Notes: generated from the sequence alone by a model not told the origin. A DNA stretch of 64,000 nt from JAWKXU01 sp964468045 (GCA_964468045.1 CAYXTO010000008.1:62001-126000); one strand, 5' to 3'. Counted from the stretch's first letter, positions 7,923 to 16,154 are shown. Numbers and translations: made by a program.

Positions 7923-9521
7923 CTAGCGCATGAGGCCGCCCATGAGATTCCGGGCGAAGCGGCCCAGCCCCGGAAATCCGAATGCCTTGCCGATCTCGGT
8001 GGCCACCGTGCCTGCCGCCGCGCTGGCCGCAGACGCCTTGGGATTGGCGCGGCTCTTCTTGCCCTGCAGCGTGCTGGCCAGGATCGAGCCCGCGCTGGCT
8101 GCCGCCGCGCCCGCGGCCGCCTTGGCCACCTTGCCGCCCAGCCCATCCCAGATGCCAGTGCTCTTGCGTTCCTGCCGGGCGACTTCCTCCGTGCCCTTCT
8201 CGGCCACTTCCTCGGCGGTCGCGGCGGCGTCGGCCGCCTTCTGCGCCAGCACTTCCTCGGCCGATTCGCGATTGACGAGCTGGTCGTATTTCCCCTCGAC
8301 CGGGCTGATCGACTGGATGATCGCCCGCTCCTTGGGCTCGACCGGGCCGAGGCGGGAACACGGCGGCTTCACCAGCGTGCGCTGCACGATGGAGGGCGCC
8401 CCGTCTTCCATCAGCGTGGAAACCAGCGCCTCACCCACCTTCAGCTCGGTGATGGCCGTCTCGACATTCAGGTCCGGATTGATGCGGAAGGTTTCCGCCG
8501 CCGCCCTGATAGCCTTCTTGTCGCGCGGGGTGAAGGCGCGCAGCGCGTGCTGCACCCGGTTGCCGAGCTGCCCGGCGACATTTTCCGGGATATCGATCGG
8601 GTTCTGGGTGACGAAATAGACGCCCACCCCCTTGGAGCGGATCAGGCGGACCACCTGCTCCACCTTGTCCAGCAGCGCCTTGGGCGCATCGTCGAACAGC
8701 AGATGGGCTTCGTCGAAGAAGAACACCAGCTTCGGCTTGTCCGGATCGCCCACCTCGGGCAGCACTTCGAACAGTTCGGCCAGCAGCCACAGCAGGAAGG
8801 TGGCGTAGAGCTTGGGGCTCTGCATCAGCCGGTCGGCGGCGAGGATGTTGATGTAGCCCCGGCCTTTCTCGTCCACCTTGAGGAAGTCCGCGATCTCCAG
8901 CGCCGGCTCGCCGAAGAACTTGTCCGCGCCCTGGCTTTCGAAGGACAGCAGCTGGCGCTGGATCGTGCCGATGCTCTGCCTGGTGACATTGCCGTATTTC
9001 GTGGTCAGCTCCGCCGCATGCTCAGCGGTATAGGCCAGCATCGCTTGCAGATCGGCCAGGTCCAGCAGCAGCAAGCCCTGCTCGTCTGCAAAGCGGAAGG
9101 CGATGTTGAGCACGCCTTCCTGCGTTTCGTTGAGATCGAGCAGGCGCGCCAGCAGCAGCGGCCCCATCTCGCTGATCGTGGTGCGGATCGGATGGCCCTG
9201 GTCGCCATAGAGATCCCAGAAGATCGCGGGATTGTCGGCATAGGCATAGTCGGTCATGCCCAGCTCCTTCGCCCGCGCCTCCAGCTTGTCGGCGTTCTTG
9301 AACGCGGGGGAGCCGGCCATCGCGATGCCCGAAAGGTCGCCCTTCACGTCGGCCAGGAACACCGGCACGCCATTGGCCGAAAAGCTTTCCGCAATACCTT
9401 GCAGGGTAACCGTCTTGCCGGTGCCGGTCGCGCCGGCGATCAGCCCGTGCCGGTTGGCCCGGCCAAGATTGAGAACCTGCCTTTCGCCATTCGCGCCAAG
9501 CCCGATGAAGATCTCACCCAT
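7923..9521 (-). CDS. HerA-like ATPase (DUF853, helicase HerA-like C-terminal)
   Basis: A 532-residue P-loop ATPase of the DUF853 group. Walker A is GATGTGKT at residues 30-37, followed by VTLQGIAESF, and the Walker B region is VFFFDEAHLLF near residue 265. DVKGDLSGIA near 58 and the FVTQNPIDIP sensor region near 300 are also typical. The C-terminal 100 residues are Ala/Lys-rich with a coiled-coil character, then a Gly/Ala-rich segment. The family resembles the HerA/FtsK translocases but its role in these bacteria is not known. No nuclease partner such as NurA lies next to it. It is divergent from pabBC. Confidence 0.88.
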   Translation of the reverse strand: MGEIFIGLGANGERQVLNLGRANRHGLIAGATGTGKTVTLQGIAESFSANGVPVFLADVKGDLSGIAMAGSPAFKNADKLEARAKELGMTDYAYADNPAIFWDLYGDQGHPIRTTISEMGPLLLARLLDLNETQEGVLNIAFRFADEQGLLLLDLADLQAMLAYTAEHAAELTTKYGNVTRQSIGTIQRQLLSFESQGADKFFGEPALEIADFLKVDEKGRGYINILAADRLMQSPKLYATFLLWLLAELFEVLPEVGDPDKPKLVFFFDEAHLLFDDAPKALLDKVEQVVRLIRSKGVGVYFVTQNPIDIPENVAGQLGNRVQHALRAFTPRDKKAIRAAAETFRINPDLNVETAITELKVGEALVSTLMEDGAPSIVQRTLVKPPCSRLGPVEPKERAIIQSISPVEGKYDQLVNRESAEEVLAQKAADAAATAEEVAEKGTEEVARQERKSTGIWDGLGGKVAKAAAGAAAASAGSILASTLQGKKSRANPKASAASAAAGTVATEIGKAFGFPGLGRFARNLMGGLMR

Positions 9522-9888
9522 CCACCTACCTCCAAGCCATTCGGTCGCGTCGATGTGTGGAACAGGCGCACCGGTCCGGTCAAGCGCTCGACTTGGCCGC
9601 GCGAGACGTTAGGGTCAGAACTTGTTAATGGCATGGCCGTGGCTTGAGCCCGAAGGGCGCAGGGCCAGAAGAGAGGGCGGAGAATAGTGGTTCTATTTGA
9701 CAACCGATCGACGCCGCCCTGCGCCCTTCCGGCCAAGTCCCTTGGATGGCGCCCGGCGGGCGAGCTGCTTCGTCAGACCGCTAAGCCGGGGGAGTGCCCC
9801 GCCTTGCGCACTCTTCCTCGCATCTCATCCCGCCGAAGCGCCACCACGGCTCACGCCATCAACAGGTCCTGACCCTGGAGCGATTGGA
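9522..9888. other. divergent intergenic region with long inverted repeat
   Basis: No gene is supported in this 367-base stretch between the HerA-like gene (leftward) and pabBC (rightward). It holds the inverted repeat listed separately. GGTCCTGACCCT at 9865-9876 recurs once more in the window (32835-32846). The pabBC start is preceded by GGAG at 9877-9880. Confidence 0.5.
9652..9729. repeat. 14-bp perfect inverted repeat with structured 50-base loop
   Basis: GAAGGGCGCAGGGC (9652-9665) and its exact reverse complement (9716-9729) flank 50 bases. Inside, AATAG (9683-9687) can pair with CTATT (9693-9697). As RNA or cruciform this makes a long hairpin about 160 bases before pabBC. There is no T-run, so it is not a standard terminator. 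It could be a palindromic repeat unit or a leader structure. Confidence 0.6.
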
Positions 9889-11718
9889 ATGGTGGCGCGC
9901 GAACCCTTTGTCCTGCTCGACGATGCGCGATCCAATGGCGCCAGCGATGCGCGGCTGTACCGCAGCCCTCGCGAAATATTCGCGGCGCGGCGGCCGGACG
10001 AGGTCTGCGACGCGCTTGAGCGGGCCGATGCCGCGCTGACGCGGGGGGGCGGCATGCTGGCGGGTTATATCGCCTATGAAGCCGGGCTGGCGCTGGAGCC
10101 GCGCCTTGCCCCCCTGGCCGGATCGCGCTGGGGCGCTCATGGCCCGCTGGTCTGGCTTGGCCATTTCGAAAGCTGCGAGATCATTCCGGCCGGCGAAGTC
10201 GCGGCCTGGCTGGCGGAACAGGCCAGCGGGCCATGCGGGATCGGGCCGCTGGAGCCGCAGCTTTCCCCCGGCGGCTACGGCCGCGCCTTCGCCCGGCTGC
10301 AGGACGCGATCCATGCGGGCGACATCTACCAGGCGAATCTCACCTTTCCGCTGGCCGGATCATGGCACGGCGATCCGCTGGCGCTTTATGCCGCGCTTCG
10401 GCCGACCGCCGCCGCCGGCTATGGCGGGGTGATCTTCGACGGATCGCATTGGCTGCTGAGCTTCTCCCCGGAATTGTTCTTGGCCCTGGCCGGCGGCGAG
10501 GCGAAGGTGAAGCCGATGAAAGGCACGCGCCCGCGTGGCCGCAGCGCAGCGGAGGATCGCGCCCTGGCGGACGATCTCGCCGCTTCGGAAAAGGACCGGG
10601 CCGAGAACCTGATGATCGTGGACCTGATGCGCAACGATCTCTCCCGCGTGGCCGAGGCGGGAAGCGTGCAGGTGACGCGCCCGTTCACGGTCGAGACCTA
10701 TCCCACGGTCCACCAGATGGTCTCCACGGTGCAGGCCCGGCTGCAGCCCGGCCGGAGCGCGGCGGACATGCTGCGCGCGCTGTTCCCCTGCGGCTCCATC
10801 ACCGGGGCCCCCAAGATCAGGGCGATGGAACTGATCGGCGCGCTTGAGCGCGATGCGCGCGGTCCCTATTGCGGCGCGATCGGACGGATCGAGCGGGACG
10901 GCGCATCGGGAACTAGTCGCGCCGCCTTCAATGTGGCAATCCGCACCCTGCGGCTCTCGCCCGGGGAGAATGGGCGGGGGCGCGCGGTGCTCGGCGTGGG
11001 TTCGGCGATCGTGGCGGATTCCCAGATCATGCCCGAATGGCGCGAGTGCCTGGTAAAGGGAGGTTTCGTGCGCCAGTCATTGCCGGCAACCAGGGCAGCG
11101 GATTTCGATCTGATCGAAACCATGCTCTTCGAACCGGACAGCGGTATCGCTCTGCTCGAGCTGCACCTCGAACGGATGAAGGCCAGCGCGGCGGAGCTGG
11201 GCTTCTCCTTCGATCGCCATGCCACGCGCAACCAGATCCAAGCCCTGTGCTTCGAGCTCGATTCGCCGGCCAGGGTGCGGCTGGTGCTCGCCCGCAGCGG
11301 AGCCACCGCGCTGGAGGCGAACCAGTGGCCCGGCTCGCCCGGCGAGCCGCTGCGCTGCGTGATCCTGCCGCTGCCGGTCGACAGCGGCGACTGGCGGCTG
11401 CGCCACAAGACGAGCGACCGCTCCTTTTACGAGGCGGCGCTGAAGGTCGCGCGCACCACCGGGGCGCAGGAAGCATTGCTGGCGCGCGACGATGGCCAGG
11501 TCACCGAAGGCAGCTTCACCAACATCTTCGTGGAACGGCATGGCGAGCTGCTGACCCCGCCGGTTTCGCTCGGCCTGCTGCCGGGGGTGCTGCGCCGTTC
11601 GCTGCTCGCCAGCGGCAAGGCGCGCGAGGTGCCTTTGACGATAGACGATCTTGCGGATGGCTTCCTGGTCGGCAACGCGCTGCGCGGATTGATGAAGGCG
11701 GAACTCGTCCAGCCATGA
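9889..11718 (+). CDS. pabB: aminodeoxychorismate synthase I / 4-amino-4-deoxychorismate lyase fusion (PabB-PabC)
   Basis: A 609-residue fusion for p-aminobenzoate synthesis in the folate pathway. The N-terminal 390 residues form a chorismate-binding PabB domain, with PMKGTRPRG, ENLMIVDLMRNDLSR and the GSITGAPKIRAMELIG signature. The C-terminal 200 residues form a PLP-dependent PabC lyase domain, with FDLIETMLFE, the RHKTSDRSFYE lysine region and EGSFTNIFVE. It would convert chorismate plus ammonia to aminodeoxychorismate and then release pyruvate to give PABA. A glutaminase (PabA) is needed from elsewhere. The ATG with GGAG eight bases before it was chosen; an upstream in-frame extension is not protein-like. 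Its stop overlaps the next start by four bases (ATGA). Confidence 0.92.
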   Translation: MVAREPFVLLDDARSNGASDARLYRSPREIFAARRPDEVCDALERADAALTRGGGMLAGYIAYEAGLALEPRLAPLAGSRWGAHGPLVWLGHFESCEIIPAGEVAAWLAEQASGPCGIGPLEPQLSPGGYGRAFARLQDAIHAGDIYQANLTFPLAGSWHGDPLALYAALRPTAAAGYGGVIFDGSHWLLSFSPELFLALAGGEAKVKPMKGTRPRGRSAAEDRALADDLAASEKDRAENLMIVDLMRNDLSRVAEAGSVQVTRPFTVETYPTVHQMVSTVQARLQPGRSAADMLRALFPCGSITGAPKIRAMELIGALERDARGPYCGAIGRIERDGASGTSRAAFNVAIRTLRLSPGENGRGRAVLGVGSAIVADSQIMPEWRECLVKGGFVRQSLPATRAADFDLIETMLFEPDSGIALLELHLERMKASAAELGFSFDRHATRNQIQALCFELDSPARVRLVLARSGATALEANQWPGSPGEPLRCVILPLPVDSGDWRLRHKTSDRSFYEAALKVARTTGAQEALLARDDGQVTEGSFTNIFVERHGELLTPPVSLGLLPGVLRRSLLASGKAREVPLTIDDLADGFLVGNALRGLMKAELVQP

Positions 11719-12878
11719 TCAGCGAAGCGCTCCAGCGGATCGCGCCCTCGCGCACCACCGCCATGACCGACCGCGCCGCCCGGCTGCGGGCGGAAGGCCG
11801 CGACATCATTTCCCTGTCCGTCGGCGAACCGGACTTCGCCACCCCGCAGCATGTGCTCGATGCGGCGAAGGCCGCGCTCGACGACGGGCAGACGAAATAT
11901 ACGCCGGTGGGCGGCACGCTCCGGTTGAAGGAAGCTGCGGCGCTGTATTTCCGGCGCGATCTGGGGATCGCGGTGCCCGCCTCGCAGGTCACGGTCAGCG
12001 CGGGCGGCAAGCAGGCGATCTTCCATGCCTTGATGGCCACCGTCAGCCAGGGCGAGGAAGTGCTGGTGCCCGCCCCCTGGTGGGTCAGCTATCCCGAGAT
12101 CGTCCGCTTCGCGGGCGGCAAGGTGGTGCCGATCGTGACCAGCGCCGCGCACCGCTTCCGTTTCAGCGCCGGGCAGCTCGAATCCGCCATCGGCCCGCAA
12201 ACGCAATGGCTGATGCTGAATTCGCCCGGCAATCCGACCGGCGCGGTTTATCCGGCGGAGATGCTGCTGTCGCTGGCGGAGGTGCTGCGCCGCCATCCGC
12301 GCGTGATGGTGCTGTCCGACGATATATACGCCCCGCTCGATTATACCGGCGCGCGCCATGCCTCGCTGGCTGCGCTGTGCCCGGATCTGGCCGATCGCAT
12401 CCTCACCGTGTCCGGGGTGTCCAAGAGCCATGCCATGACCGGCTTCCGCATTGGGGTGGCGGCCGGGCCGGAATGGCTGATCAAGGCCATGGAGCGGCTG
12501 CAATCGCACAGTTCCGGCAATCCCTGCTCGATCAGCCAGGCCGCGGCCGTGGCCGCGTTCGAGGGCCCGCAGGATTTCCTCGCCGAATGGCGGGAAATCT
12601 TTCGCGCCCGGCGCGATCTGGTGGTCGAGGCGATCAATGCCGTTCCGGGCCTGTCCTGCCCGGTGCCGGATGGCGCATTCTATTGCTTCGTCGACGCCAC
12701 TCCCCTGATGGAACGCTTCGGCGATGACGAAGGACTGGCCATGCATCTGCTGGACCATGGCGTGGCCATCGTGGCGGCTTCCGCCTTCGGCGGCGCCAAC
12801 GGGTTCCGCATCAGCTTCGCCGCCAGCGAGGACACGCTGCGCGAGGCGCTGCGCCGGATTACCGGGGCGGTGGCATGA
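11715..12878 (+). CDS. class I PLP-dependent aminotransferase (aspartate aminotransferase-like)
   Basis: A 387-residue fold-type I aminotransferase. Visible features are LSVGEPDFATPQHV near 35, the cofactor region SAGGKQAIFHAL near 95, LNSPGNPTGAVY near 170, the Asp-Tyr pair in DDIYAPLDY near 205 and the PLP lysine in SGVSKSHAMTGFRIG near 235. This is the group of aspartate and aromatic aminotransferases of alphaproteobacteria; substrate choice cannot be read from sequence. It overlaps pabBC by four bases and the pseudouridine synthase gene by four bases, so it lies in one tight operon. Length is normal. Confidence 0.9.
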   Translation: MISEALQRIAPSRTTAMTDRAARLRAEGRDIISLSVGEPDFATPQHVLDAAKAALDDGQTKYTPVGGTLRLKEAAALYFRRDLGIAVPASQVTVSAGGKQAIFHALMATVSQGEEVLVPAPWWVSYPEIVRFAGGKVVPIVTSAAHRFRFSAGQLESAIGPQTQWLMLNSPGNPTGAVYPAEMLLSLAEVLRRHPRVMVLSDDIYAPLDYTGARHASLAALCPDLADRILTVSGVSKSHAMTGFRIGVAAGPEWLIKAMERLQSHSSGNPCSISQAAAVAAFEGPQDFLAEWREIFRARRDLVVEAINAVPGLSCPVPDGAFYCFVDATPLMERFGDDEGLAMHLLDHGVAIVAASAFGGANGFRISFAASEDTLREALRRITGAVA

Positions 12879-13561
12879 CCGGCATCCCGATCCTGTTCGA
12901 GGACGCGGAAGCGCTGATCATCGACAAGCCCGCGGGCCTGCCGGTCGACCGCCCGCGCAGTGGCGGCGCATCGCTGGGCGATCATCTCGAAGCCCTCAAG
13001 CTCGGCTTCCAGCGCCCGCCTGCACCGGTCCACCGGCTGGATACCGATACTTCGGGCTGCCTGCTGCTGGCGCGCAATCCCAAGGCGCTCAAGCGCTTCG
13101 CCGCCGCCTTCGAGGAACGCAGGGTGGCCAAGAGCTATATCGGCTTGGTGGCGGGCGAGGTGGCGGAGGTCGACGGCACCATCGAGCTGGCGCTGAGCAA
13201 GATCAGCTCGGCCAGCGGCGGCTGGCGGATGATCGCCGCGAGGAAGGGCAAGCCCGCGCTCACCCACTGGACCAGGCTGACGGTGGGTGACGGCTTTTCC
13301 GTGGTGCGCTTCCTGCCCGTCACCGGGCGCACGCACCAGATCAGGATCCATGCCCTGGCCGGGCTGGGCTTTCCGCTGGTCGGCGATCCGGTCTATGGCC
13401 GGCCCGATCCGCGCGCGCGGCGCACCATGCTGCATGCCGCCGGCCTGTCCCTCGATCGCGGCAGCAAGCCTCCGGCCGCCGCGTCTGCGCCGCTGCCGGC
13501 GGATTTCCTCGCCTTCGGCATAGAGCAGCCCGAGCCATGGCCGATTCCGACCCCGGCCTGA
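12875..13561 (+). CDS. RluA-family RNA pseudouridine synthase
   Basis: A 228-residue enzyme that isomerises uridine to pseudouridine in rRNA or tRNA. The catalytic motif HRLDTDTSG (53-61) carries Asp56. The family's DKPAGLPV (17-24), the KSYIGLVAGEV segment and the GRTHQIRIHALAGLGFPLVGDPVYG block near 148-172 are all present. There is no N-terminal S4 domain, as in RluA/TruC-type enzymes that work on 23S rRNA or tRNA; the exact site is unknown. The start overlaps the aminotransferase stop by four bases. The end overlaps the arfB start by 25 bases in another frame, an unusually long overlap. Confidence 0.9.
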   Translation: MTGIPILFEDAEALIIDKPAGLPVDRPRSGGASLGDHLEALKLGFQRPPAPVHRLDTDTSGCLLLARNPKALKRFAAAFEERRVAKSYIGLVAGEVAEVDGTIELALSKISSASGGWRMIAARKGKPALTHWTRLTVGDGFSVVRFLPVTGRTHQIRIHALAGLGFPLVGDPVYGRPDPRARRTMLHAAGLSLDRGSKPPAAASAPLPADFLAFGIEQPEPWPIPTPA

Positions 13562-13953
13562 TCGACCGCGCGATGGCGCTGGTGGAGGAACGGTTCATCA
13601 CCGGCGCCGGGCCAGGCGGCCAGAATGTCAACAAGGTGGCGACTGCCGTGCAATTGCGGCTGGATGTCTTCGCCCTGCGGCTGGAGCAATCGGTGTTTCA
13701 CCGGCTCAAGGCGCTGGCCGGCAGCCGGATGAGCGCGAAGGGCGAGATCGTGATCACCGCGCGCCGCCACCGCACGCAGGAGGCGAATCGGCTGGACGCC
13801 CGCACCCGGCTGGCGGAAATGCTCGAAGCCGCGCAGCAGGAGCCCGCCTTGCGCAAGAAGTCCCGCCTCAACCGGGTCGGCAAGGAATCGCGACTTCAAT
13901 CCAAGAAGAAGCGGGGGGCGATCAAGGCCGGGCGCGGCAAGGTGGAGTGGTAG
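13537..13953 (+). CDS. arfB: alternative ribosome-rescue factor ArfB (YaeJ)
   Basis: A 138-residue peptidyl-tRNA hydrolase that frees ribosomes stalled at mRNA ends. The GGQ catalytic motif sits at 27-29 within ITGAGPGGQNVNKVATAVQL, as in release-factor domain 3. The C-terminal tail is strongly basic (RKKSRLNRVGKESRLQSKKKRGAIKAGRGKV), the part that enters the empty mRNA channel in ArfB. Its length (about 140) matches ArfB rather than a full release factor. Translation begins inside the end of the pseudouridine synthase gene. Confidence 0.93.
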   Translation: MADSDPGLIDRAMALVEERFITGAGPGGQNVNKVATAVQLRLDVFALRLEQSVFHRLKALAGSRMSAKGEIVITARRHRTQEANRLDARTRLAEMLEAAQQEPALRKKSRLNRVGKESRLQSKKKRGAIKAGRGKVEW

Positions 13954-13959
13954 CCCCGC

Positions 13960-14022
13960 TTGACTTTTCCTGCCGCCTGGCCCAATGGCGGCCGCTGTAA
14001 GGGCGGCGCAGCCATGCGCCGC
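13960..14022 (+). promoter_or_regulatory. candidate rpmG promoter and leader hairpin
   Basis: TTGACT at 13960-13965 is a good minus-35, with a weak candidate minus-10 (CAATGG) 17 bases later. A perfect 8-bp stem with a four-base loop follows (GCGGCGCA at 14003-14010 with TGCGCCGC at 14015-14022) and then TTT. The hairpin could end arfB transcripts or sit in the rpmG leader. The choice cannot be made from sequence. Confidence 0.35.
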
Positions 14023-14089
14023 TTTCGTATTTTCGGCCCGCGCGCGGCCCTGGCCCCGCGCAGCCCGCATCGAGATTTAGGAAAGCGTC

Positions 14090-14257
14090 ATGGCGAAGCC
14101 CGCAACCGTCAAGATCAAGCTGGTCTCCACCGCCGATACCGGCTTCTTCTATGTGACGAAGAAGAACCCGCGCAACATCACGGAAAAGATGAGCTTCCGC
14201 AAATATGACCCGGTCGCGCGCAAGCATGTCGAGTTCAAGGAAGCCAAGATCAAGTAA
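14090..14257 (+). CDS. rpmG: 50S ribosomal protein L33
   Basis: A 55-residue ribosomal protein of the large subunit. The sequence MAKPATVKIKLVSTADTGFF followed by YVTKKNPRN and KMSFRKYDP is the standard bacterial L33. It lacks the CxxC zinc pairs, so it is the zinc-independent (C-minus) form usual in alphaproteobacteria. AGGAAAG lies just upstream of the ATG. The gene lies between arfB and lolA, with its own candidate promoter before it. Confidence 0.95.
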   Translation: MAKPATVKIKLVSTADTGFFYVTKKNPRNITEKMSFRKYDPVARKHVEFKEAKIK

Positions 14258-14309
14258 GGAACCGGATAGGTTCAGCGTGAGTTCAAGCCCCGATATTAAG
14301 GGAGTGGGC

Positions 14310-14966
14310 ATGAACACACGCATTTCCTCGATCAAGTTCCCGATCCGCGCCGTGCTTGCCACCGCTCTTGCGGTCGGCATGCCCGCGGCGTCCTTCCTGG
14401 CCGCCGCGCCTGTCGCCGCCGCGGCGACCGAGCTGGACAGCGCGGTTGCGGCCTTGCGCTCGATTTCGACCCTCAAGGCCGATTTCATCCAGACCGACCG
14501 GTCGGGCCAGCGGGTATCCGGCGTGGTCACGCTCAAGCAGCCGGGCAAGATCCGCTTCCAGTATGAAAAGGGCGTGCCGCTGCTGATCGTGGCGGATGGC
14601 AACGCGCTGACCATGATCGATTACGAAGTCAACCAGGTCCAGCGCTGGCCGATCAAGAACAGCCCGCTGGGCGCGCTGCTCGATCCCAAGCGCGACGTGG
14701 CCCGCTTCGGCACCCTCAAGCCCACCGGCAATCCCGATGTGATCAGCGTGGAAGTGCACGATCCGAAGAAGCCGGAATATGGGATGATCACTCTGGTCTT
14801 CATCAAGGATGCCGGCGCGCCCGGAGGGTGGGAACTCTCGAGCTGGGTGGCGCTCGATTCGCAGAACAACCGCACCACCGTCCGCCTCTCCAACCAGCAA
14901 TATGGCGTGCCCGTGGCTGACTCGGCATTCAGGTATCGCGACCCCCGCCCAACCGGTCGTCGCTGA
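14310..14966 (+). CDS. lolA: outer-membrane lipoprotein carrier protein LolA-like
   Basis: A 218-residue periplasmic chaperone expected to ferry lipoproteins from LolCDE to the outer membrane. It has an N-terminal signal peptide (about 1-40, ending in an Ala-rich region). The LolA fold motifs follow: LRSISTLKADFIQTDRSGQ near 48-66, GKIRFQYEKGVPLLIVADG near 80-98, SPLGALLDP near 118 and the C-terminal ELSSWVALDSQNNRTTVRLSNQQYG. The ATG at 14310 has GGAG just upstream and was preferred over earlier in-frame codons. It follows rpmG by 52 bases. Confidence 0.9.
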   Translation: MNTRISSIKFPIRAVLATALAVGMPAASFLAAAPVAAAATELDSAVAALRSISTLKADFIQTDRSGQRVSGVVTLKQPGKIRFQYEKGVPLLIVADGNALTMIDYEVNQVQRWPIKNSPLGALLDPKRDVARFGTLKPTGNPDVISVEVHDPKKPEYGMITLVFIKDAGAPGGWELSSWVALDSQNNRTTVRLSNQQYGVPVADSAFRYRDPRPTGRR

Positions 14967-15027
14967 GGAAAAACGCTCCACCTACGGTCCGTGGCGCCGT
15001 TGCGATGAAACTCTGCCGGTTGTTCAT

Positions 15028-15056
15028 TTGATAGAAAGCCAGGGCCCGCTAAAAAT
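15028..15056 (+). promoter_or_regulatory. sigma-70-like promoter for candidate small RNA
   Basis: TTGATA (15028-15033, five of six to the minus-35 consensus) is followed after 16-17 bases by TAAAAAT (15050-15056), a four-of-six minus-10. Transcription would begin near 15062. It lies in the gap after lolA with no open frame downstream before the terminator. Confidence 0.45.
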
Positions 15057-15061
15057 TGTCT

Positions 15062-15184
15062 CACAAGGCGAAACGAGGCGGGTTTCCCCCCTGTTGCCCC
15101 AGCCTCTCCCCAAGAGCGCCTTGCCAAGCGTGACGAACGCTCGAACGAACCCCCGTCCCAGTTGCCCCCGGGACGGGGGTTTTT
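15062..15184 (+). ncRNA. candidate trans-acting small RNA, about 123 nt
   Basis: This is inferred from a promoter-like sequence, no coding potential and a strong intrinsic terminator at the end. Predicted pairings are CAAGGCG (15064-15070) with CGCCTTG (15117-15123), a small AAAC/GTTT hairpin inside it, AGCG/CGCT at 15127-15141, and the terminator. The segment 15086-15111 is C-rich and unpaired (CCCCCCTGTTGCCCC and CCTCTCCCC). It could pair with ribosome sites, as in the anti-Shine-Dalgarno loops of known alphaproteobacterial small RNAs. It could instead be the lolA 3' UTR. No known family is recognised. Confidence 0.4.
15150..15184 (+). terminator. strong Rho-independent terminator
   Basis: CCCCCGTCCC (15150-15159) pairs perfectly with GGGACGGGGG (15170-15179) around a ten-base loop and is followed at once by TTTTT. 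This is the clearest intrinsic terminator in the window. It ends either the candidate small RNA or the lolA transcript. Confidence 0.85.
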
Positions 15185-15258
15185 CGTTTCCGGACCGATC
15201 ATCCCGGGTGCAGGGGACCCTTGCTGCGCTTGCCCCGGCCACCTCCGAATCGTTCCGG

Positions 15259-15348
15259 TTCCGGTTGAGCCGCAACGAGTCTGGAATTTGCCTGTTTTCC
15301 GTGATTTCCGAGTCAGCAAGTGATTCCACTTGCTTCGAAATCACTCTA
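15259..15348 (+). repeat. structured 90-base dispersed repeat, copy A
   Basis: This segment matches 26341-26430 over 90 positions without gaps, with nine differences (90% identity). It contains a nested stem-loop: GTGATTT (15301-15307) with AAATCAC (15338-15344) outside, and AGCAAGTG (15315-15322) with CACTTGCT (15327-15334) inside. It ends 11 bases before the xth start codon, so it would be in the xth leader. Confidence 0.85.
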
Positions 15349-15359
15349 AGGCCACCGCC

Positions 15360-16154
15360 ATGGTTTCTATCGCATCCTGGAACATCAATTCCGTTCGGCT
15401 CCGCCTGCCGAGTGTCGCGCGCTTCCTGCAAGAGGAGCAGCCGGATGTGCTGGGCCTGCAGGAGATCAAGACCATCGAGCAGACCTTCCCGTTCGAGGCC
15501 TTGAAGGATCTGGGCTATGCCCATCAGATCGTCCACGGGCAGAAGGGCTATCACGGCGTCGCCACGATCAGCCGGATCCCGATTCGCGAATTCGCGCGCC
15601 ATGACTGGCAAGACAATGGGGAAGCGCGCCATGTCGGGGTGGAACTGCTCGGCCCCGGCCAGGGCGTGATTCTCGAGAATGTCTATGTCCCGGCCGGCGG
15701 GGATATCCCGGATCGCGCGGAGAATCCCAAGTTCGGCCAGAAGCTGGATTTCCTGGAGCGCATGACCCGCTGGGCCGACCGGCTCGACCGGCCCACCCTG
15801 ATCGTGGGCGATTTCAATATCGCCCCGCTGGAATGCGACGTGTGGAACCACAAGCAATTGCTCAAGGTCGTCAGCCACACGCCGGTCGAGGTGGACACGC
15901 TGCAGCGCTTCAAGGATGCGCATGGCTGGGTCGATATTGGGCGCGAGCATATCGCCGCGCCCGGCCGCTACTACAGCTGGTGGAGCTATCGCGCGAAGGA
16001 CTGGAAGGCGGGCGACCGGGGGCGGCGGCTCGACCACATGTGGGCCTCGCCGGAACTGGCCGCGCAGGCGACCGCCCATCGGGTGCTGGAGCCCTGCCGC
16101 GACTGGCAGCAGCCGTCCGACCATGTTCCGCTGGTCACGGAGTTCGATCTTTGA
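15360..16154 (+). CDS. xth: exodeoxyribonuclease III
   Basis: A 264-residue AP endonuclease / 3'-5' exonuclease of the Xth/ExoA family for base-excision repair. The catalytic motifs are in place: ASWNINSVR (6-14), LQEIKT with the metal-binding Glu near 35, the YVPAGGD strand near 107, the GDFNIAP Asp-Asn pair near 148, RRLDHMWASPEL near 222 and the SDHVPL histidine near 255. The ATG was chosen from the family N-terminus (MVSIASWNINS). The structured repeat lies directly upstream. The stop overlaps the TTG start of ribA by three bases. Confidence 0.95.
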   Translation: MVSIASWNINSVRLRLPSVARFLQEEQPDVLGLQEIKTIEQTFPFEALKDLGYAHQIVHGQKGYHGVATISRIPIREFARHDWQDNGEARHVGVELLGPGQGVILENVYVPAGGDIPDRAENPKFGQKLDFLERMTRWADRLDRPTLIVGDFNIAPLECDVWNHKQLLKVVSHTPVEVDTLQRFKDAHGWVDIGREHIAAPGRYYSWWSYRAKDWKAGDRGRRLDHMWASPELAAQATAHRVLEPCRDWQQPSDHVPLVTEFDL

